Shown here: positions 58,320 through 64,000 of the stretch, one piece after another
How the letters are laid out: each line of letters begins with the position of its first letter
Numbering within the stretch: the first letter of the stretch is position 1
Origin: Ochotona curzoniae
Lineage: Eukaryota; Chordata; Mammalia; Lagomorpha; Ochotonidae
NCBI RefSeq assembly: GCF_017591425.1
Contig: NW_024467120.1
Coordinates: 558,001-622,000 of the forward strand
Reading direction: 5' to 3'
DNA: 64,000 nt
Translations under genes and position numbers: made by a program
Notes under the pieces: model-generated
Told to the model about the DNA's origin: nothing
Seen by the model: only the letters and a program-made list of their open reading frames with translations
The model's database searches: none

Positions 58320-58768
58320 CCTGTAATTTTTGTTTGGTTGTTTGTTATTTTTTTAACCTGTCATTGATACTGTCTCAACCCAGATGTCTCGAAGAATGGA
58401 ACTTGCATTATTTTTAACATATTGTTTACCCAATACTATGTCAATTAATTCCATAATGTTGTATAATGATACTGAGGCCTTGTTGGGGCTTTTAACTGAC
58501 CGGATCTTTACTCTGTTAGACCTATCTTCAGACCATAGAAGGTCTCCCCAAGAGGCCACTGAACTTATCTGGACAATAGGACACGGAACTTTATGCTAGG
58601 CATGTGTTTGCAAGCAATGAATCTCAACTGAACTTGATCTATGGTTATGCAACAAGGTGGAGGAATCCACCATGGGGGGAGGGGTGTGGGAGGGGTGGGG
58701 GGAATCCCCAGCGCATATGGAGCTGTACTACATAATACAATGTAAGCAACAATAATAATAAAAAAAAG
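58320..58768 (+). other. LINE-1 3'UTR with G-rich tract and tail
   Basis: A 449-bp region after the FALI stop. A purine tract at 58,672-58,703 has at least four runs of three or more G, a G-quadruplex pattern known from mammalian L1 3'UTRs. It ends in AATAATAATAAAAAAA. No separate canonical AATAAA is well placed before the tail except the tail itself. The same region is present in the copies at 26, 27, 42, 49 and 59 kb. Confidence 0.9.
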
Positions 58769-58779
58769 TTATTTTTTCC
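58769..58779. repeat. Target-site duplication, right copy (full-length L1)
   Basis: ttattttttcc follows the A-tail, identical to 52,398-52,408. The old L1 sequence then resumes. Confidence 0.85.
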
Positions 58780-58904
58780 TTTAATTTCTGTTTGGGTTAT
58801 TTCAGAATTCTTTTTCTGAAGGTTGAATTTTCCCCTTTTATTTGGCTTATTTTGTTACTGAAGTTCTCAGTCTGTGTTTTTTATTTCATTATTTCATTAA
58901 TTCA

Positions 58905-59270
58905 ATTTTGAAAAAATATATTTTTTATTTGAAACATGGAGTTACAGAGAGAGGGAGGGAGGGTGGGCGGGAGAAAGAGAGGGAGGGGGAGAGAGAGAGA
59001 GCAAACGCAATATGTTCAGTCTTCTGGTTCACTCTCCCAGTGGTGGCTACAGGCAAACTGGGCTGGACCGAAGTTGGGAGCTGCAAGTTTCTCCTGGGTC
59101 TCTCACATGGATGCAGGAGCTCAAGCACTTGGGCCATCCTCTGATGATTTTCCAAGCATGTTAGCATGAATATGGATCAGAAGCAGAGCTGCTGAGACTT
59201 AGTGGAATTCATATGAGATGCCAGCACCACAGACAGAGGCCTAGGCTACTATGCCTCAGTGCCAGACCCT
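58905..59270 (-). mobile_element. CSINE, diverged, with expanded purine tract
   Basis: ATATATTTTTTATTTGAAAC tail side, an expanded GAGAGGGAGGG tract at 58,945-59,001, the GGTCTCTCACATGGATGCAG block, ATCCTCTGATGATTTTCC, and the head at CAGTGCCAGACCC. Confidence 0.8.
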
Positions 59271-59340
59271 AGCATTTTTTTACCATCAAAACTTTCAGGG
59301 CCAGATCTGACTTGTCAATGTTTACAAGCAACATTGGAGA

Positions 59341-61069
59341 TTTTTTTTTAATTTTTTTTATTGTTAATAACATTGTATTATGTGATACAGTTTTATAGGT
59401 GCTGGGATTTCCCCTACTCCTCCCACTACCCTCCCCCCATGGTAGATTCCTCCACCTTGCTGCATAACCACAGTTCAAGTTCAGTTGAGATTCCTTCATT
59501 GCAAGCACATACCCAGCATAGAGTCCAGCATCTTATTGTCCTGATAACATTTAATGGCTTCTTGGGGAGGCCTTCCCTGGTCTGAAGGCAAAGCTAACAG
59601 AGTAAAATCCCAGTCAGTTAAAAGCCCCAACAAAAGATCAGCAACAATATATAGTGTTATGGAATTGATTGACATAGTATTGAGTAAACAATATGTTAAA
59701 AATAAAACAAGTTCAATTTTTCGAAACACATGTGTTGAGACAGTATCAATGACAGGATCAAAAAATTTTAAAAAATACAGGTTAAATTAAGGCGAACATG
59801 TGGTATCTAACCTTTTGGGATTTGCTCATTCCCCTTAGCATTATGGTTTCCAGTTGGGCCCATTTAGCCACAAAGAACTGCATTTTGTTTTTTTTTTTTA
59901 ATAGCTGAGTAGTATTCCATGGAGTAGATGAACCAAAGCTTTCTTATCCAATCTTCTGCTGATGGGCATTTCGGTTGCTTCCATGTTTTTGCAATTACTG
60001 ATTGTGCTGCTATGAACATAGGGATGCATGTTAGTTTGTCATGAAACAGGTGCTTTGGATATATTCCTAGGAGTGCTATTGCTGGATCATATGGTATGCA
60101 GATTTTGAGTTGTTTGAGTGTTCTCCAGACTAATTTCCATAAAGGCTGTACTAACCTGCAGCCCCACCAGCAGTGGAGGAGGGTTCCCTTTTCTCCACAT
60201 CCTCACTAACAAATGTCGTTGGTGTTCTTGTTTATGTGGGCCAATCTTACTGGTGTTAGGTGGTACCTCATCGATGGCTTAATTTGGATTTCCCTTATCG
60301 CCAGGGAACTGGAGCATTTTTTTCTTTTTTTTTTTTTTTTTTTTTTTGCCATTTGGACTTGTTCCTTTGAGAAATGTTTGCCCATTTCCCATGCCCATTT
60401 CTTGAGTGGCTTGTTTGTTTTGTTTTTTTGGTTGTTTTGAAGTTCTTTGTATATCCTGGAGATTAGCCCCTTATCACCTCTGTATTGTGCAAAGATCTTC
60501 TCCCACTCTGTGGGTTGCTTTTTACTTTGTTGATTGTTTCCCTTGCTGTACAGAAGCTTCTTAGTTTGATGAGATCTCATTTGTTTATTCTGTTCTCAAC
60601 TGCTATTGCTTTTGGTGTCCTTCTTAGAAAGTTGGGACCTACTCCTAGGTCTTGCAGGGTATTTCCTACATTTTCTTGCAAGAGTTTGAAGGTTTCTGGA
60701 TGTAGGTTTAGGTCTTTTATCCATGTAGATTGGATCTTAGTGTATGGTGATAGATGTGGGTCTATCTTTTTGTGTCTGCAGGCTATCAGCCAATTGTCCC
60801 AACAACATTTACTGAAGAGGCCTTCCCATTTGCTTGGACTGTCGTTGGTCTTTTTGTCAAAGATTATTTGGCTGTTTCTGTGTGGGTTCCCTTTTGGTGC
60901 TTCTATTCTATTCCATTGATCTTCCTCTCTATCTTTGTGCCAGTACCAGGCTATTTTGATAACCACTGCTCTATAGTATGTCCAGATGTCTGGAATTGTG
61001 ATTCCCCTTGCTAACTTCTTATTCTTCAGGATGGTTCTAGCTATTTGTGGTTTTTTGTGCTTCCAGATG
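59341..61069 (-). mobile_element. 5'-truncated LINE-1, moderately old
   Basis: Minus-strand copy of the same L1 type, running from the A-tail (T-runs at 59,341-59,361) through the 3'UTR to within ORF2 (ends at CTTCCAGATGA, corresponding to about 57,050 of the full copy). ORF2 fragments at 60,206-60,580 and 60,577-60,966 are in broken frames, and an expanded T-run lies at 60,326-60,348. No clear target duplication. Confidence 0.94.
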
Positions 61070-61860
61070 ACCTTTAAAATTTATTTTATTGTGAGTGATA
61101 TTTATATAAAGACAGTATTACTATGTCATCTCACAAATTAGCAGCATAACCATCTGGTTGATTAAATGGAGCATCTGAATTTTAAGGAGACAATAACAAT
61201 TTATCTGCATATATTAAATGGCAAAATGGAGTTTGCACTCAGGTTCCTTGTTTATCATCATGTAGACAAGAGAAGGTGAGTCTGGTGTACTCAATGGAAA
61301 AATAAAATTGTTTTAGCAGGTGATGTCAGTGGTAGAAGTTAAGAATGAATTTAAAAGAGGGAGATCAAGTTTAAGTTCTTTCCTGAAATTGCCATTATTT
61401 CTTCCATTTCTCTATCCTAGAATTTTGCTTTAACATCATTGTTAGCTTTAGAGCACCGTTAATGTTCCAAAGAAACATCAGAGGAAAGGCTTTCCTTAAA
61501 ATACACCGAGAGAGAGAGAGAGAGAACTGTGAGTACGTGACAGTGTCTGAGAAGACATTGAAGATCTGAATTGATCTTATTTTTAATGATTACATGGTTG
61601 AGAGGGATGCATGCCCTTGCTGACCTCCTATTAGGGTGGGGAAGGAGGAAGAATGGGGCAAAATGGATAAGACGACTGCTTCCAATCTTCTTTTTCCTTC
61701 TGGTGTCTGGGGAAAGTAAATAGAGAAGGGGAGAAGTCAGCTCCCAGCAATTCAACTGCATTAGTACCCAGGAATGGGGTAAGGGCCACCTAATGTCATC
61801 CCAAGGTTCCTGAAGTGTAGCTTGTTCCAAGGATACTGCTTAAGTGGTCTGATAGTACAG
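61070..61860. other. Unassigned interval
   Basis: AT-rich; contains (GA)n at 61,509-61,526. A 123-codon minus frame at 61,459-61,830 is unrecognised and crosses the GA tract, so it is probably spurious. Confidence 0.4.
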
Positions 61861-61989
61861 AGATACCTTTGATTTCATTGCTCTAAGGTTGAAGAAATTC
61901 TTCCAATGTCAATTGGATGACATAGTTCACCTTAGAGTCTCCATTCTCCCAGTTCAGAAGAGCTGTCCATTTTGTTCTTCCCTCCATGG

Positions 61990-64000
61990 CACTAGATGTC
62001 TTGTGCAGGTTGCCATGAACTGATTGTCATGTCCCCCATGAGCATTTGTATATGCCGCCCACCACACAGGCCTCAGCAACTTTGCAGACCTAGTTCTGAC
62101 ACATGCAATTCCCGGTCAGACAACAGATCCTGCAATATTCACCATGGTTGGAGTTCTAAATCCATTGGTCCCCAAAGAAACCTCACCAGAGCTGATCCCA
62201 GACCTGACTTCTATGTGTTCCAGCCAGTGCAGGGTGCAGCTCAGTCCATCACCACATAGCCTATTTACACACTGGTAGTTACAGTCACTTGATCATTTCT
62301 GTCCTCACCCCGTCTCATAGGCAAACCAATAGATGCTGCAGCTCAGCCTAACCCTGCCCACCGCACATTCTGACCTCATGCATACCAGCATGAACTATAG
62401 CCTATTTCTAGCACTAATCACCAATCACCCCCACCAGGCCTGTCACCGACCCTGCTTCCTGTGCTAATATGTACAACAGACTAGTCCAGTTTGTCCCTTA
62501 TCCCATTCAGCTCTCATACATGTCAATGGGCAGTGAAGCCTAGCTCAGCCCAATAAACACCACTATCCAGTCCACACTCATGCTGGCGGTTGCCACCACT
62601 TGTCTAACCAGGCCTGCCTGCAGTCCCAGTTCTCATGCTCACCAATGGAAGTTGTAGGCCATTGGGAATGCCCACAGTTTCCCTACTGGGCCCACTCCCA
62701 GTCCCAGATTTTGCATTATCCAAGGAGTTCTACAGTCTAGTCTCTACAGGACTCACCCCAGTTCCAGTACTTGCCAGCTAAGGCTGCAGCAATGCCAACC
62801 AGCCTGCTCTTACTCTGGCCCATGATTGCACCAGTGGATACAATTGGTTAGTCCAGCCTGTCTCTCTCACTAACCCAGTTCATGTGCAGGCAATTGGTGT
62901 TGTAGCCCTGCTCAACCTGGCCTTCCCCAAATCCCAGTTCTCATGCCCACCCATGAAACAGTGCCCCAACAGGGGAGCACCTGCATCTCCCCTACAGGGC
63001 TTGCACGCACCCTCTGGGTCTCACAGGTGCTGGTGGGTGCTGCAGTCCACTCTGGGATGACCCACCTTACCTCAGCATTTGCTAGTGGGTACTGTAACTT
63101 CTCTTGGACTGTTCCTAGTTCCTGCTCCTGCTTCCAGGTACTTCAGCCCAGCCAACACCAGCCCAGTCAACCCCCCACCTGGCTTTAGTGTGAAAAGACT
63201 GGTGTTGTGACCCAACCTGGTTCTCCCTGCACCCTATCCTGCACCATGTCTTGGCTCTTACATTTGCCAATGCATGCCATGAACTGGCCCAGCTTGGCCC
63301 ATCCTCAGACATGACCCACATGTATGTCAGCGGGTACTTGAAACTAACTTGGTCTGTGCTGTTCCCTTTCTTGGTCCTTGAGCTCACCTGCAGGGATTGT
63401 TTCTTGACAGAGGAATTTCCCAAGCTCCTCTATCAGGTCTTCCAATGGCAGATCTTGTGCACACTGGTGTGTCCTTGACCTAGATTGACTTAGTCCACCT
63501 TCTGTCTTGGAAGGAAGAATAGCCTTGGCCAACCACCTTACACCCATTCTGGTTCTTAACTGTTGGGTGCTGTAGCCCAGCCACACTTGATCAATGCCTA
63601 GTCCATTTTCACATGGTTCAGCAGGTGTAGAGACCTAGCCTAGCATATCCTACACGTAGGTAGATAGCATGGTTCTTCTGAGCACCAGTGGTTACCAGAG
63701 TCTAGTCCAGTCTGGCACACCCCAGACCCAGGGCACATCCATTCTGAGAAGTGCTGTTGCTATGTGTAGCCAAGTTTGCTGCTCTCATTACAGTTCTCGC
63801 ACTCACTAGTGGGAACTGCAGCCCAGCAAGGGCATCCCCTTTGCTTCCCAACCAAGTTTGCTCATAGCCACAGATCTTGTGCATGCCAGTGGTTGCTCTG
63901 ACCAAGCTCGGTATAACCCATCCCTCATCTTGTGCTTTGCTATCAAATGCTGCATCCTATCCTCTCCTGGATCATTTGCTGTCCCAACTCTCATTGGTGG
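61990..64000 (-). repeat. Long dispersed repeat family, copy D (runs off the window)
   Basis: Degenerate units around CCCAGTTCTCATGC(C/T)CACC (e.g. about 62,627 and 62,934; shorter variants at 62,761 and 62,875). The last 500 bp are colinear with 16.94-17.40 kb of copy B, including CAGCAAGGGCATCCCC versus CAGCTAGGGTATCCCC and GCCAGTGGTTGC. Open frames on both strands are compositional. Confidence 0.65.

Larger units (their letters stand above)
52409..58768 (+). mobile_element. Full-length young LINE-1 (6.36 kb)
   Basis: The element has every expected part in order: a 1.08-kb GC-rich 5'UTR, ORF1 (53,488-54,450), a 55-bp inter-ORF spacer, ORF2 (54,506-58,319), a 3'UTR with a G-rich polypurine tract, and a short A-rich tail, all bounded by an 11-bp duplication. 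ORF1 is intact; ORF2 has one 1-bp frameshift and one nonsense codon. It inserted into an old L1 lying in the opposite orientation. It is the apparent parental type of the copies at 27, 42 and 59 kb. Confidence 0.97.

Noticed and set aside
61459..61830. 123-codon minus-strand frame
   Set aside because: Crosses a GA dinucleotide run and has no similarity or conserved motif.

Overview
This window is eukaryotic, mammalian, repeat-dominated DNA in which I find no intact host protein-coding gene. The organism is most likely a lagomorph, probably a pika (Ochotona) rather than a rabbit. The abundant tRNA-derived SINEs have the lagomorph CSINE architecture: a GGGCCCGGCGCGGTGG-like 5' end, an internal CCCATATGGG block, a CTGTGGCCTGGGAAAGCAG block and an (AAAT)n tail. 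The youngest consensus differs from the rabbit CSINE2 sequence as I remember it. The species call is inference.

Layout. 0-10 kb: one copy of a long dispersed repeat made of degenerate units, several CSINEs, an LTR-like segment (minus) and a heavily decayed processed pseudogene of the cell-polarity LRR protein Scribble (SCRIB, minus, about 8.05-9.19 kb). 10-27 kb: an old LINE-1 interrupted by a 33-bp U2 snRNA retro-insertion with a perfect 15-bp target-site duplication, a CSINE cluster, an unidentified pseudogene-like block (12.96-14.47 kb), a second copy of the long repeat, a (GAAA)n microsatellite, and a WDR45B (WIPI3) processed pseudogene (minus, 21.3-22.35 kb). 27-29.5 kb: a young 5'-truncated LINE-1 (minus) whose remaining ORF2 is fully open and which has a 14-bp duplication. 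29.5-46 kb: CSINEs, a GC-rich unassigned island (31.3-31.9 kb), a second copy of the LTR-like segment, a short tandem repeat, old L1 pieces, a third long-repeat copy in inverse orientation and a probable solo LTR (45.7-46.15 kb). 46-61 kb: old L1s, a composite element ending in L1 3'UTR, then a full-length young LINE-1 (52,409-58,768, plus) with 5'UTR, open ORF1, ORF2 carrying one frameshift and one nonsense codon, a G-rich 3'UTR and an 11-bp duplication. A 1.7-kb inverted L1 copy follows. 61.9-64 kb: the fourth copy of the long repeat.

The only proteins with biochemical function encoded here are those of LINE-1 (ORF1p RNA chaperone; ORF2p endonuclease/reverse transcriptase). L1 machinery is the known source of the CSINE copies and processed pseudogenes, and probably of the U2 insertion too. 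The window is therefore a layered record of retrotransposition. I did not find an undescribed gene system. The strongest small-scale discovery is the U2 fragment; the least explained structure is the long dispersed repeat family.
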